Source of the DNA: Ditibartonella choladocola
GTDB taxonomy: Bacteria; Pseudomonadota; Alphaproteobacteria; Rhizobiales; Rhizobiaceae
Reading direction: 5' to 3'
Assembly (NCBI RefSeq): GCF_002007565.1
Contig: NZ_CP015625.1
Coordinates: 1,116,001 to 1,180,000, forward strand
DNA: 64,000 bases
Under the pieces are notes generated by a model. The model saw only the letters and a list, made by a program, of their open reading frames with translations. It was not told the DNA's origin and searched no databases. Within the stretch, counting starts at the first letter, position 1; each line of letters begins with the position of its first letter. Below are positions 9,455-18,846 of this stretch, piece after piece. The position numbers and the translations under genes are program-made.

Positions 9455-9496
9455 GGCTCAATTACCTTTTACGCAAAACTCGAAAATTGTTCTTGA

Positions 9497-10951
9497 TTAT
9501 TGTGTTATCGCATAGCAGTTAAAATTTGCTTTCTTTAAAACCGAACATGCGTCCCAGGCCGCTTTTTTTGAATTAAATCCGACGAAGCGTGCGCGATAAT
9601 AGCGTTGGCCGTCTTTATCAAACACTTGGGTATAGGGTTTTGCGTTTGAAAGAGCGGAACGGGCGGCGTCGGAAGCGTTGGAAAGCATGTCTGTTGCCTG
9701 TTGTTGATTGGGCAGGGAGCCAATCTGGATGGCCCAGCCATTCTGACCGGCATTCGCGGGAGCTGATGCGGTGATAACAGGATCAATAGCACCGGATCGG
9801 GCAGTTCCGGCTTGTGGTTTTGAAAGGACCGCTTCGGTTGCTTCTTTTACCGCAGGTGCATTGGATTGGGATGTGCTCGCAAGTGCTGTCAAAACATCTG
9901 AAGCATTATCCGGTTTTTTGGCGGTTGGTGCGTCGGCGACTGCTGTACTTGTGTCGGCTGTGGCATTTGTGACATCCGCTTTTGCAATAACCGCGATTTT
10001 ATCGGCTTTGACATTCGGCATATTTGCTTTTGTTACCGGAATGGGAGCGTTATTGACTTCCGGTAAATCGTATTGGGTGGCAGCCATGAGCGGAGCGCGT
10101 GTTTTACCACGACTGGCTTCCGGCAGATAACGGCGTAAGAGTTCCGCCATATGCACATCACGTAATGCCGAGGAACGCCCGCCCATCACGACCGCAACAA
10201 TGGAACGACCGTCGAGGCGCATGGACGTTGCCAGATTTGAACCCGACATGCGGGTATAACCGGTTTTAATACCATCAACGCCTTTCATATCGCGGACAAG
10301 GCGGTTATGACCGTTGATTGTTTGGCCGCGGAATTGAAAACTCGTCGTCTTGAACCAGTCATATTGCTTCGGGAAATGTTCACGCAAAGCAAGTGAAAGA
10401 ATGGCGAGGTCACGGGCAGTCGAATAGTTTTGTTCGTCCGGTAAACCGGATGCATTGGCAAAATTGGTATTCATCATACCGAGCCTTCTTGCCTTTGCTG
10501 TCATAATCTGGGCAAAACGGGGTTCCGAACCGCCAAGATATTCACCGATAGCGGTTGCGACATCATTTGCCGATTTGGTTATCAAAGCTTTTGCGGCAAG
10601 TTCGGCAGGAATTGTCTGGCCGGCGCGAAAGCCGATTTTTGTGGGCGGACGCGAAGCAGCATAGGCCGAAACCGGAATCGGTGTGTTTGGCGTAACCCTT
10701 CCGGATTGCATAGCCTCGAAAAGCAGATAAAGCGTCATCATTTTTGTAAGAGAGGCCGGATAACGACGTGCATTTCCGTTTGCCTCGAACAAGGTTCTTC
10801 CGGTATTGGCATCAATCACTATTGCTGCATATTTATCGGCATAAGCGCTCTGGGGAGCGGCTTTTGCACAAGTGATAGAAACAGAAAATACGAGTGTTGC
10901 AATGGCGGCTGTTCTGAAAAAATTAGCTACTTTTTGGTAGGCTTTTTGCAC
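9497..10951 (-). CDS. D-alanyl-D-alanine carboxypeptidase with C-terminal SPOR domain
   Basis: A 484-residue periplasmic penicillin-binding protein of the PBP5/6 (peptidase S11) type that trims the terminal D-Ala of peptidoglycan stem pentapeptides. A signal peptide covers about residues 1-31 (cleavage after TCAKAA). The three active-site motifs are complete: S67-L-T-K70, S127-A-N129 and K229-T-G231. After the catalytic domain comes a low-complexity Ala/Thr/Val-rich linker (about 290-400), then a SPOR domain (WAIQIGSLPNQQQATDML through the end) that binds denuded glycan at division sites. The DacF-like fusion with SPOR is common in rhizobia. It is transcribed divergently from clpS across a 255-bp gap. 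Confidence 0.95.
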   Translation of the reverse strand: MQKAYQKVANFFRTAAIATLVFSVSITCAKAAPQSAYADKYAAIVIDANTGRTLFEANGNARRYPASLTKMMTLYLLFEAMQSGRVTPNTPIPVSAYAASRPPTKIGFRAGQTIPAELAAKALITKSANDVATAIGEYLGGSEPRFAQIMTAKARRLGMMNTNFANASGLPDEQNYSTARDLAILSLALREHFPKQYDWFKTTSFQFRGQTINGHNRLVRDMKGVDGIKTGYTRMSGSNLATSMRLDGRSIVAVVMGGRSSALRDVHMAELLRRYLPEASRGKTRAPLMAATQYDLPEVNNAPIPVTKANMPNVKADKIAVIAKADVTNATADTSTAVADAPTAKKPDNASDVLTALASTSQSNAPAVKEATEAVLSKPQAGTARSGAIDPVITASAPANAGQNGWAIQIGSLPNQQQATDMLSNASDAARSALSNAKPYTQVFDKDGQRYYRARFVGFNSKKAAWDACSVLKKANFNCYAITQ

Positions 10952-11206
10952 TTTGAATTACCCTTGATTTCGCCAAACAGAATGAGCGTCAGAGTAGGCT
11001 CTGCCGCTTCGGTTGCAGGAAGACTAATCCGACAGCGTTACCAATTTATTTATAAGGGCAAAATTTTTCTTGAATCTAAATAGTCGAAGCGGAACCTAAA
11101 TGGTGGAAAATGATATAAAACTGTTATCAAACCCGCTATCCGAGGCCTTATAATCTGATAAAAATACATTACATAAATTGCATTCGATAGAGAAAGAAAC
11201 GCAACA

Positions 11207-11569
11207 GTGATACAAAGCAAGTTTGAAAGATTAAGCGGCCATAATGATGAAAGAGCTGGCGATAATCCGGAAAATTTTGAAACCGGTATCGCTACCAAAA
11301 CGCTTCCCAAGGTTAAAAAGCCGGACTTTTATCGCGTCCTTCTTTTGAATGATGATTATACGCCGATGGATTTTGTTATATTTGTTTTACAGAAGTTTTT
11401 CCGTAAAAATCGTGAAGACGCAACGCGTATTATGTTGAATGTTCATCACACCGGCGTTGGCGAATGCGGTGTTTATTCTTATGAAGTGGCAGAAACAAAG
11501 GTTGCACAGGTTATGGATTGTGCCCGCGAAAACCAGCATCCTTTACAATGCGTAATGGAAAGAAAGTGA
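11207..11569 (+). CDS. clpS: ATP-dependent Clp protease adaptor ClpS
   Basis: A 120-residue adaptor that delivers N-degron substrates to ClpAP. The folded core [20 protein letters not shown] is preceded by a flexible N-terminal tail of about 35 residues that enters the ClpA pore. The N-degron pocket residues are in [23 protein letters not shown] and the closing HPLQCVMER. The start is GTG at 11207, since no ATG lies in frame before the conserved core; AGAAAG lies about 9 bases upstream as a weak ribosome site. The clpS stop and clpA start are 7 bp apart, so the adaptor and its unfoldase are co-expressed. Confidence 0.96.
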   Translation: MIQSKFERLSGHNDERAGDNPENFETGIATKTLPKVKKPDFYRVLLLNDDYTPMDFVIFVLQKFFRKNREDATRIMLNVHHTGVGECGVYSYEVAETKVAQVMDCARENQHPLQCVMERK

Positions 11570-11575
11570 TCCCCC

Positions 11576-13921
11576 ATGCCATCTTTCACAACCAGCCTTG
11601 AAAAGACACTCCATAGAGCACTCATGATAGCGAGCGACGCGCATCAGGAATATGCGACGCTCGAACATCTTTTGCTGGCATTGCTTGATGATGTCGATGC
11701 CAAAGCAGTTATTCAGGCTTGCAATGTCGATATTGAACAATTGCGCTCGCGATTGACACAATATGTCGAGTCGGAACTTGATGCACAAATCGGAGACGAC
11801 GAGGATACCAAGCCGACCAATTCGTTCCAACGTGTTATTCAACGTGCCGTAATTCATGTTCAATCGGCAGGGCGTGATATTGTTACCGGAGCAAATGTGC
11901 TTGTAGCGATTTTTGCCGAAAGGGAAAGTTTTGCTGCCTATTTTATGCAAGAACTCGGAATGACCCGTTATGACGCCGTGAACTTTATTTCTCATGGTAT
12001 AGCGTCTGAAAATGGCGCCGCGAGTTTTCCGCTCGGTGGTGCCGATGACGAACTGCCCGGTAGTGAACAAGCATCCGCAAAAGAAACAGATGCGCTATCG
12101 GCATATTGTATCAATCTCAATGAACGTGCCCGTCAGGGAAGAATTGATACGCTCATCGGTCGCAATAAAGAAATTGCGCGGACAATCCAGATTTTGTGTC
12201 GTCGTTCAAAAAACAATCCGCTTCTCGTCGGTGATCCCGGCGTTGGCAAGACGGCAATTGCCGAAGGCTTGGCAAAACGCATTGTTGATGGTGAAGTGCC
12301 TGAAGTTTTGAACGATGCAACGATTTTTTCCCTTGATATGGGAATGCTGGTCGCCGGTACCCGTTATCGCGGTGATTTTGAAGAACGTCTCAAACAGGTC
12401 GTTAAGGAGCTTGAAAACTATAAGGGTGCTATTCTTTTTATCGACGAAATCCACACCCTTATCGGAGCAGGGGCAACGTCGGGCGGTAGTATGGACGCTG
12501 CCAATTTGTTAAAACCGGCACTTTCTTCGGGGCTTATCCGTTGCATCGGTTCGACCACTTATAAGGAATATCGCCAAATATTTGAGAAAGATCGTGCATT
12601 GGCGCGCCGCTTCCAAAAGATAGATGTTAACGAGCCTTCGATTGATGATGCGATCGAAATATTGAAGGGTTTGAAGCCATATTTCGAGAACTTCCATAAG
12701 ATCAAATACACCGATGAAGCGATGAAAGCATCTGTCGAACTTTCTTCGCGTTATATGTCTGACAGAAGATTGCCCGATAAGGCTATTGATGTGGTCGACG
12801 AAACCGGTGCTGCGCAAATGCTTCTGCCTAAAGATAAGCGGAAAAAAACCATTGGTGTGAAGGAAATAGAGGAAACAGTCGCAACAATGGCGCGCATTCC
12901 TCAAAAGACTGTATCGCGTGATGACCGCAAGACGCTGGCAAATCTCGAAAAAGAGCTGAAAAGTGTCGTTTACGGGCAGGATAAGGCAATTTCAGCTCTT
13001 GCAGCCTCGATCAAGCTCGCCCGTGCCGGTCTTAGAGAGCCTGACAAGCCGATTGGCAGCTATCTGTTTTCCGGTCCTACAGGGGTTGGAAAAACCGAGG
13101 TTGCAAAACAGCTTGCGGCTTCACTCGGAATCGAATTGTTACGCTTTGACATGTCGGAATATATGGAACGGCACACTGTTTCACGGTTGATTGGCGCGCC
13201 GCCCGGATATGTCGGTTTCGATCAGGGCGGGTTGTTGACCGATGCCGTCGACCAAAATCCTCATGCTGTGCTTTTGCTTGACGAGATAGAGAAAGCCCAT
13301 CCCGATCTTTATAATATTCTGTTACAGGTCATGGATCATGGCAGGCTCACCGACCATAATGGCAAAGAGATTGATTTTCGCAACATCATTCTCATCATGA
13401 CAACCAATGCCGGTGCTGCGAATATGGCAAAATCCGCAATCGGCTTCGGTAAAACGGAACGCGAGGGCGATGATGTCGAAGCAATCAACCAGCTTTTTCC
13501 GCCTGAATTTCGTAATCGTCTTGATGCTATTATTCCATTTGCACCGTTGTCGGAACCGATTATCCATCAGGTTGTGCAGAAGTTTATTTTGCAACTCGAA
13601 GCACAGCTTGCCGACCGCGATATTACGTTTGAACTAAGCGCGGCTGCCACAAAATGGTTGGCCAATAAGGGTTATGACTCACATATGGGAGCACGCCCGT
13701 TATCGCGTGTCATTCAGGAATATATCAAGAAACCTCTTGCTGAAGAAATACTATTCGGCAAGCTGCGTCACGGTGGAACAGTCAAAGTAATGACTGATGA
13801 AACCGATAAGAACAAGCTTGCCTTGAAGATAATCAGCAACGAAACACAGGCAAATAAAAAACAGACCCGATCAATAAAAACAGATAAGCGACGGGTTAAA
13901 AAAACGACGCCAGCCGATTAA
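11576..13921 (+). CDS. clpA: ATP-dependent Clp protease ATP-binding subunit ClpA
   Basis: A 781-residue hexameric AAA+ unfoldase that feeds proteins to ClpP. The N-domain (about 1-150) binds ClpS. The first AAA module has Walker A GDPGVGKT (about 218-225) and Walker [11 protein letters not shown]; the second has GPTGVGKT (about 499-506) and [14 protein letters not shown]. The ClpP-docking loop tripeptide I-G-F lies near residue 620 (KSAIGFGK). The length matches ClpA (about 760-780) and there is no ClpB middle coiled coil. A Lys/Arg-rich C-terminal tail ([16 protein letters not shown]) extends past the usual end. It is cotranscribed with clpS and followed by an intrinsic terminator. Confidence 0.98.
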   Translation: MPSFTTSLEKTLHRALMIASDAHQEYATLEHLLLALLDDVDAKAVIQACNVDIEQLRSRLTQYVESELDAQIGDDEDTKPTNSFQRVIQRAVIHVQSAGRDIVTGANVLVAIFAERESFAAYFMQELGMTRYDAVNFISHGIASENGAASFPLGGADDELPGSEQASAKETDALSAYCINLNERARQGRIDTLIGRNKEIARTIQILCRRSKNNPLLVGDPGVGKTAIAEGLAKRIVDGEVPEVLNDATIFSLDMGMLVAGTRYRGDFEERLKQVVKELENYKGAILFIDEIHTLIGAGATSGGSMDAANLLKPALSSGLIRCIGSTTYKEYRQIFEKDRALARRFQKIDVNEPSIDDAIEILKGLKPYFENFHKIKYTDEAMKASVELSSRYMSDRRLPDKAIDVVDETGAAQMLLPKDKRKKTIGVKEIEETVATMARIPQKTVSRDDRKTLANLEKELKSVVYGQDKAISALAASIKLARAGLREPDKPIGSYLFSGPTGVGKTEVAKQLAASLGIELLRFDMSEYMERHTVSRLIGAPPGYVGFDQGGLLTDAVDQNPHAVLLLDEIEKAHPDLYNILLQVMDHGRLTDHNGKEIDFRNIILIMTTNAGAANMAKSAIGFGKTEREGDDVEAINQLFPPEFRNRLDAIIPFAPLSEPIIHQVVQKFILQLEAQLADRDITFELSAAATKWLANKGYDSHMGARPLSRVIQEYIKKPLAEEILFGKLRHGGTVKVMTDETDKNKLALKIISNETQANKKQTRSIKTDKRRVKKTTPAD

Positions 13922-13922
13922 G

Positions 13923-13962
13923 AAAAACCTGACCGACTGTTTGAATGATCGGTCAGGTTTTT
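13923..13962. terminator. Bidirectional terminator between clpA and the HIT gene
   Basis: Perfect 14-bp stem (13923-13936 with 13949-13962), AAAAACCTGACCGA against its complement, around a 12-nt loop, followed by T residues on the plus strand and matched by a T-run on the minus strand. It sits 2 bp after the clpA stop and serves the convergent HIT gene too. Confidence 0.9.
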
Positions 13963-14015
13963 TAGAATAATTTCAACTATTCGCCAGATAAAAGGGAGCC
14001 CGAAAAAACAGCTTT

Positions 14016-14438
14016 TTATAAGGCTGCACGGATTTTTGCTGCCGATTGTTCCAGCGTTTTGGTGTCAACCGGTTCACCACTATGGGGTTTTAGCGGCACA
14101 TTTTCAAAACGTGGAATGACATGGAAGTGAAGATGGAAAACCGTTTGGCCGCTCGCCGGTTCATTGAACTGCATAACTGTAACGCCATCCGCATTGAAGG
14201 CCTTTTTTACGGCCTTGGCAATTTTTTGCACGACCTTGATGACTTTGGAGAGCGTTTCGGGATCGGCATCCAAGAGATTGCGTGAACCTTTGCGCGGGAC
14301 GATAAGAGTATGTCCCTTTCCCTGCGGCATCACATCCATGAAGGCGACAACATCATTATCTTCATAGACCCGTATCGAAGGAATATCCCCACGAATCAAT
14401 TTTGCGAAAATATTATTTTCGTCATAGACCTGTTGCAT
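14016..14438 (-). CDS. HIT family protein (histidine triad nucleotide hydrolase)
   Basis: A 140-residue cytoplasmic HIT protein, a small dimeric hydrolase or transferase of nucleoside phosphoramidates and dinucleoside polyphosphates. The histidine triad is F-H-L-H-F-H-V-I-P (His102, His104, His106), preceded by FNEPASGQTV, the nucleotide-ribose loop. The start MQQVYDENNIFAKLIRGDIP is typical of the Hint-like bacterial group. No signal peptide. It is transcribed convergently with clpA; 53 bp separate its start from the downstream GDPD-like gene on the same strand, so co-transcription with ridA and the GDPD gene is possible. Confidence 0.94.
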   Translation of the reverse strand: MQQVYDENNIFAKLIRGDIPSIRVYEDNDVVAFMDVMPQGKGHTLIVPRKGSRNLLDADPETLSKVIKVVQKIAKAVKKAFNADGVTVMQFNEPASGQTVFHLHFHVIPRFENVPLKPHSGEPVDTKTLEQSAAKIRAAL

Positions 14439-14491
14439 TTTTTCCTCGTTCGATAGATTAACAGTTGTATTTAACCAATTGAAAAAACGAT

Positions 14492-15211
14492 TTAATTAAT
14501 TCCAGTTGGCTTAAACCCTTCAAAGATCATCTGATCGGCATTAATGCGTGCTCTTTCCCATTCTTCCGCGTTATGGATTGTCCATGCAAGAACCGGCATT
14601 GCCAGTTTTTCGCGGGCAAACCTTACAAACGGATTTGCCAATTGGCGAAAATTATAAGCAACGAACTCCATATCATGAGCCAGCATTGCAAAATGTTCTT
14701 CTATCTCTGAACGCCGATTTCCTTCGGCTTTTATCCCGTGTGGTATCGCATGATCGGCAAAACGCACACGACGTAAAATGTGTACATCTTGCGACATGAT
14801 TGCCGAGCTGTTGGGATAAGAAATCAGCAATTCAGTCACTCGCGATATCAGTCCTGCATCTTCACCGTCGTTCCCTTCAAGATTTACCAGAATCGGCACT
14901 TTTCCACCAATGTTGTGAAGAAGGGTCTCGAACGGGAGAATGCGCGGCTTGCCGTCATCCGAGCGAATTTTTTCGATTTCGGATGACCGTAAGTCGATAA
15001 TACGCAAGTTTTTTCCGGTTACCTGTTCCAGCGAAGCGCCATGAAAAACCATAGGCACTCCGTCGTGAGACAATTGAACGTCGCAACAAATCGTATAATT
15101 CTCAAGGGCTGCCAGCTCGAATGCAGGGAGTGTATTTTCCAGAACCGTTTTGTCACAACCATGAAGACCACAATTGGCAATGGGCCGTTTTGTTAACCAG
15201 TCAAGCCGCAT
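14492..15211 (-). CDS. GDPD-fold protein with lost catalytic residues (predicted pseudoenzyme)
   Basis: A 239-residue TIM-barrel protein related to glycerophosphodiester phosphodiesterases (UgpQ type), which normally hydrolyse glycerophosphodiesters. The family outline is clear: ENTLPAFELAALENY (25-39), DVQLSHDGVPMVFH (44-57), and VLAWTIHNAEEW near the end. The active site is not intact. The expected catalytic His-Arg is Asn13-Cys14, the metal-binding Glu before CD is Cys42, the Asp after the second His is Gly58, and the Glu of the I-E-L-K strand is Asn110 with Glu112 for Lys. Asp44 and His57 remain. The frame is open and begins 3 bp after the ridA stop, so it is likely translated, but hydrolase activity is doubtful. 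Confidence 0.85.
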   Translation of the reverse strand: MRLDWLTKRPIANCGLHGCDKTVLENTLPAFELAALENYTICCDVQLSHDGVPMVFHGASLEQVTGKNLRIIDLRSSEIEKIRSDDGKPRILPFETLLHNIGGKVPILVNLEGNDGEDAGLISRVTELLISYPNSSAIMSQDVHILRRVRFADHAIPHGIKAEGNRRSEIEEHFAMLAHDMEFVAYNFRQLANPFVRFAREKLAMPVLAWTIHNAEEWERARINADQMIFEGFKPTGIN

Positions 15212-15214
15212 CGC

Positions 15215-15676
15215 TCAAATTTCCAGAATAGCTTCCACTTCTACAGGTACGTCCATGGGCAGTGTCGCAACTCCGACGGCTGAACGTGCGTGTTTTCCTT
15301 TGTCTCCCAAAACATTGACAAACAAATCCGATGCACCGTTAGCCACTTGCGGAATATCGGTAAAATTGGGATCGGCGGCGACAAAGGCAGTGACTTTAAC
15401 AACCTGTTTTATTTTACCCAAATCACCAAGAGCAGCTTGTGCTTGCGCCAGAATATTGATTGCACAGGCTTCTGCCGATTTTTTTGCCTGTTCGGCATTC
15501 ACTGTTCTGCCGACTTTTCCGATAGCGACAGGTTTGCCATCGCGCAGCGGAAGCTGGCCTGAGATATAGAGTTGATTACCAGAACGTCTGGCGGTCACAT
15601 AGTTTGCTACAGGTTGTACAGCAGCGGGGATTTTGATGCCTAGTTTTTCTAAACGGCTTTCAATCGTGTCGGACAT
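15215..15676 (-). CDS. RidA family protein (reactive intermediate deaminase)
   Basis: A 153-residue RidA/YjgF/Rid superfamily protein, a trimeric enzyme that hydrolyses reactive enamine/imine intermediates formed by PLP enzymes. The N-terminus SRLEKLGIKIPAA and the core NQLYISGQLPLRDGKPV belong to the longer YjgH/Rid subgroup common in alphaproteobacteria. The conserved arginine that binds the substrate carboxylate is in KHARSAVGVATLPMDVPVE, with the final Glu of VEVEAILEI. First gene of a pair with the GDPD-like gene (3-bp gap). Its start codon lies inside the unused 5' extension of the divergent eipB frame, so the promoters of the two genes face each other in a short interval. Confidence 0.92.
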   Translation of the reverse strand: MSDTIESRLEKLGIKIPAAVQPVANYVTARRSGNQLYISGQLPLRDGKPVAIGKVGRTVNAEQAKKSAEACAINILAQAQAALGDLGKIKQVVKVTAFVAADPNFTDIPQVANGASDLFVNVLGDKGKHARSAVGVATLPMDVPVEVEAILEI

Positions 15677-15839
15677 TTTCTACCTCTTTATCCCGTCATT
15701 TCATATTCGCTTGATTTATATTCGCTCAATAACGCATTTCTTTTTATATGGAAATGCGAAGTTTAAAAAAAGAAATTTACTCGCTTTGTATCTAGCATAT
15801 ATGATAACGCCAAGCTCAGTTAAAAACAGGAATATGTGG

Positions 15840-16664
15840 ATGCCAAGGATTCTCGTTACCATTGCTTTTTTTATTCTGGGTCTTGGCGTAGCGCAGGCCG
15901 AAGAAAAAATTGTCATGGTTCCCCATACGGCAATCTATGATCTACAGCTCGAAACTGCATCGGATAAATCCGGTATTTCGGGTCTCGTCGGCCGTATGGC
16001 CTATGAATTCAACGGTTCATCATGCGAAGGTTATACAACCCGTTTTCGATTTGTCACACGGATTGATATGACTGATTCACCGGCACGGCTTACCGACCAG
16101 CAAATGACAAGCTTCGAGACGGCAAATGGCAAAGAGTTTCGTTTTGTCAGCAAAACCATCATAGATCAGGAAGTGACCAGCGAAACAGATGGCGTTGCCA
16201 AAATTGCCAAAGGCGAAATGGTTGTCAATCTGAAGAAGCCCAAAGAAAAAGAAGTCAAACTGAAATCGGCTGCATTTCCTACAATTCAAACGATAGAAGT
16301 TATCCGTCAGGCAAAAGCAGGTCGCCACTTCTACCGGACCACGCTTTTTGACGGCTCGGACGACGCCGACCGTTTGACGGATGCGACAGTGGTGATAGGT
16401 GATAGGGTGGAAGCCAAAGCTGACAATGAAACCAAAGTCATGGGAAAGCTCGGTAACGAACCCTATTGGCCGGTAACGATTTCCTATTTCAATGATGACG
16501 AAAATCAGGATGGCTTACCTGTTTATCGCACGAGTTTTCTGTTGTATGAAAACGGCGTGACCCGCGACCTTGTGATGGATTACGGGAATTTTTCAGTACG
16601 CGGAAAATTGCAGACATTCAAATTGTTCGACGTACAACCAGCAAAAGAAACCTGTAAAGAATAG
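15840..16664 (+). CDS. eipB: Cell envelope integrity protein EipB (DUF1849 family)
   Basis: A 274-residue periplasmic protein homologous to Brucella EipB, a beta-spiral protein needed for envelope integrity and interacting genetically with lipoprotein, LPS and peptidoglycan functions. I choose ATG 15840, which gives MPRILVTIAFFILGLGVAQA as a classic signal peptide and puts AGGA eight bases upstream; in-frame ATGs at 15834 and 15801 are alternatives. The family hallmarks are TAIYDLQLETASDKSGISG, the GRMAYEF strand, and YRTSFLLYENGVTRDLVMDY. The two cysteines (GSSCEGYTT and KETCKE at the C-terminus) match the conserved EipB disulfide. It is divergent from ridA. Confidence 0.93.
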   Translation: MPRILVTIAFFILGLGVAQAEEKIVMVPHTAIYDLQLETASDKSGISGLVGRMAYEFNGSSCEGYTTRFRFVTRIDMTDSPARLTDQQMTSFETANGKEFRFVSKTIIDQEVTSETDGVAKIAKGEMVVNLKKPKEKEVKLKSAAFPTIQTIEVIRQAKAGRHFYRTTLFDGSDDADRLTDATVVIGDRVEAKADNETKVMGKLGNEPYWPVTISYFNDDENQDGLPVYRTSFLLYENGVTRDLVMDYGNFSVRGKLQTFKLFDVQPAKETCKE

Positions 16665-16780
16665 CCTGTTGGTCAAAACCTGCTTGTTGAATTTCCGATT
16701 TTTCGTTAGAATATTATGAGTGATGTCAAAAACACTTGAAAGTTTTTTCAACTTCACTTAATTAACCCGACATTCCACAC

Positions 16781-16877
16781 ACGGAAATAGGGGAGTTGCG
16801 GGAGAAATCCGCAATTTTCCGCCGGTGGCAGTTTTTCTGCCTCTTTCCGTGGAGGTTCAACCGGAAAGGATAAAAAA
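16781..16877 (+). promoter_or_regulatory. Structured 5' leader of rpsB, candidate S2 autoregulatory RNA
   Basis: Between eipB and rpsB lies a G/C-rich block with nested helices. An outer arm ACGGAAA (16781-16787) pairs with TTTCCGT (16844-16850) and encloses two hairpins: TTGCGG/CCGCAA (16796-16801, 16809-16814) and GGCAG/CTGCC (16827-16831, 16837-16841). The same TTTCCG can instead pair with CGGAAA at 16862-16867, which overlaps the AAGGA ribosome binding site (16866-16870) of rpsB. The two foldings exclude each other, as expected of a translational switch. S2 autoregulation through its leader is known in other bacteria; that this RNA does it is inference. Confidence 0.6.
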
Positions 16878-17654
16878 ATGGCATTGCCAGATTTCACTAT
16901 GCGCCAGCTTCTGGAAGCCGGCGTTCACTTTGGTCACCAGACACATCGCTGGAACCCGAAAATGGCTCCCTATATTTACGGGCAGCGCAATAATATTCAC
17001 ATTATCGATCTCGCACAGACTGTTCCATTGCTTCATAATGCATTGAAGGTGGTTTCGGATACTGTTGCCCGTGGCGGCCGTGTGCTTTTTGTAGGCACAA
17101 AACGTCAGGCTTCCGACATTATTGCAGAAGCTGCAAACCGTTCGGCCCAATATTATGTCAATGCTCGCTGGCTTGGCGGTATGTTGACAAACTGGAAAAC
17201 AATTTCCAATTCCATTCAACGTCTGCGCAAGCTTGATGGAATTCTTGCCAATGAGGCACAAGGTTTTACCAAAAAAGAACGTTTGAATCTTGAACATGAC
17301 CGCGAGAAACTCAATCGTGCGCTCGGCGGTATCAAGGATATGGGATCGGTTCCCGATCTTCTGTTCATTATTGACACAAACAAAGAAAAAATTGCAATTG
17401 ACGAAGCCAAGCGTCTTGGCATTCCGGTGGTCGCTGTGATTGATACAAACTGCGATCCGGATAATATCAATTACCCGATTCCCGGTAACGACGATGCATC
17501 TCGTGCCATTGCGCTTTATTGCGATCTCGTAGCCAAAGCAGCATTGGACGGTATTGCCCGTCAGCAGGGCGCTATGGGTGTTGATCTTGGTGCACAGGCC
17601 GAAGCACCGGCCGAACCTGCATTGGAAAATGAAGCAACTCCTGCCGCAGAATAA
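16878..17654 (+). CDS. rpsB: 30S ribosomal protein S2
   Basis: A 258-residue small-subunit protein bound at the head-body junction of the 30S subunit and needed for S1 docking. The start [20 protein letters not shown] and the signatures [20 protein letters not shown] and [20 protein letters not shown] are diagnostic. The coiled-coil insertion (about residues 105-155, [20 protein letters not shown]) is present. An alphaproteobacterial Ala/Glu-rich tail ([19 protein letters not shown]) ends it. AAGGA lies 7 bases before the ATG. First gene of the rpsB-tsf-pyrH-frr group. Confidence 0.99.
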   Translation: MALPDFTMRQLLEAGVHFGHQTHRWNPKMAPYIYGQRNNIHIIDLAQTVPLLHNALKVVSDTVARGGRVLFVGTKRQASDIIAEAANRSAQYYVNARWLGGMLTNWKTISNSIQRLRKLDGILANEAQGFTKKERLNLEHDREKLNRALGGIKDMGSVPDLLFIIDTNKEKIAIDEAKRLGIPVVAVIDTNCDPDNINYPIPGNDDASRAIALYCDLVAKAALDGIARQQGAMGVDLGAQAEAPAEPALENEATPAAE

Positions 17655-17662
17655 TGAATAGA

Positions 17663-17743
17663 TTGGCACCTCCTTTTGAACGAGAGGGTGCCAAAATCAA
17701 GGATATAGGATCGCGGGCGTGCCGAGGGATAATCCTTGCACGC
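17663..17743 (+). other. Two intercistronic hairpins between rpsB and tsf
   Basis: First stem TTGGCACC/GGTGCCAA (17663-17670 with 17687-17694); second GCGTGC/GCACGC (17717-17722 with 17738-17743) with an inner AGGAT-type helix. Neither is followed by a T-run, so they look like mRNA-processing or stability elements, or a partial attenuator, rather than full terminators. They could set the S2:EF-Ts ratio. Confidence 0.65.
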
Positions 17744-17773
17744 TTTCGCCGTTATTAAGATTAAGAGGTAAAT

Positions 17774-18697
17774 ATGAGCATTACCGCAGCACAGGTGAAA
17801 GAACTTCGCGAATTGTCAGGCGCCGGTATGATGGACTGCAAGGCAGCGCTTGCAGAAACAAATGGCGATATGGAAGCAGCCGTTGACTGGTTGCGCAAAA
17901 AAGGCATTGCCAAGGCCGATAAGAAGGCAGGGCGTACGGCTGCCGAAGGTCTTGTCGGCGTTGCTTCGGACGGCAAAAAGGCTGTTCTTGTTGAAGTAAA
18001 TTCCGAAACCGATTTTGTCGCCCGTAACGATGCGTTTCAGGATATTGTTCGCAATATTGCCAAGGCCGCTTTGGGTACTGACGGTACATTGGAAAAAATT
18101 TCGGTTTCGGTTTATCCGGGATCAGACAAAACTGTCGCCGAAACTCTCAAAGATGCAATCGGTAAAATCGGCGAAAACATGACATTCCGTCGTTCTGCCG
18201 AACTTTCGGTCGATAATGGTGTCATTGCTACATATATTCACAACGGCATCGGCGACGGATTGGGAAAAATCGGTGTTCTTGTTGCTATCGAAACCAATGG
18301 TGACAAAGAAGCAGCCGAACATTTCGGTCGTCAGGTTGCTATGCATGTTGCCGCTACCAACCCGTTGGCTCTCACCGCCGAAGAGGTTGATCCGGCTGCT
18401 GTCGAACGTGAAAAGGCAATTTATTCCGAACAGGCCAACCAGTCGGGTAAACCTGCCAATATCGTCGAGAAGATGGTAGAAGGCCGTATGCGCAAGTTTT
18501 TCGAGGAAGTTGTGCTTCTCTCGCAGGCTTTTGTCATCAATCCCGACCAGACTGTAAGTCAGGCTCTAAAGGAAGCCGAAAAAGAAATCGGTGCTCCGGC
18601 AAAAATCACAGGCTTTGTCCGCTTCGCTCTGGGCGAGGGGATTGAAAAGGCCGAAAGTGATTTTGCAGCGGAAGTTGCAGCGGCAGTAAAAGGCTAA
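17774..18697 (+). CDS. tsf: Elongation factor Ts
   Basis: A 307-residue nucleotide-exchange factor that regenerates EF-Tu-GTP. The N-terminal UBA-like domain [20 protein letters not shown] and the EF-Tu-contacting T-D-F-V motif in [15 protein letters not shown] are conserved, as is [20 protein letters not shown]. The dimerisation and core subdomains ([29 protein letters not shown]) are complete. AGAGGT lies 5 bases before the ATG. It follows rpsB by 119 bp with structured RNA between them, the usual arrangement in bacteria. Confidence 0.99.
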   Translation: MSITAAQVKELRELSGAGMMDCKAALAETNGDMEAAVDWLRKKGIAKADKKAGRTAAEGLVGVASDGKKAVLVEVNSETDFVARNDAFQDIVRNIAKAALGTDGTLEKISVSVYPGSDKTVAETLKDAIGKIGENMTFRRSAELSVDNGVIATYIHNGIGDGLGKIGVLVAIETNGDKEAAEHFGRQVAMHVAATNPLALTAEEVDPAAVEREKAIYSEQANQSGKPANIVEKMVEGRMRKFFEEVVLLSQAFVINPDQTVSQALKEAEKEIGAPAKITGFVRFALGEGIEKAESDFAAEVAAAVKG

Positions 18698-18774
18698 TTT
18701 CTGACAAAATTCGGTTTATTTGCTTGAAAGCGATGCTTTTAGCATTGTGAGAAGCAAAAAAAACGTTGTAGAGA

Positions 18775-18800
18775 GGGCATCGCGTGACAATGCGATGCCC
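18775..18800 (+). terminator. Strong intercistronic hairpin between tsf and pyrH
   Basis: Perfect 9-bp stem GGGCATCGC/GCGATGCCC (18775-18783 with 18792-18800), 8-nt loop. Only a short TT follows, so termination may be partial; it could separate rpsB-tsf from pyrH-frr expression. Confidence 0.55.
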
Positions 18801-18846
18801 TTCGTGTATCGAAGGCACAGTCAAATTTTGCATTCGGAGACTACAG

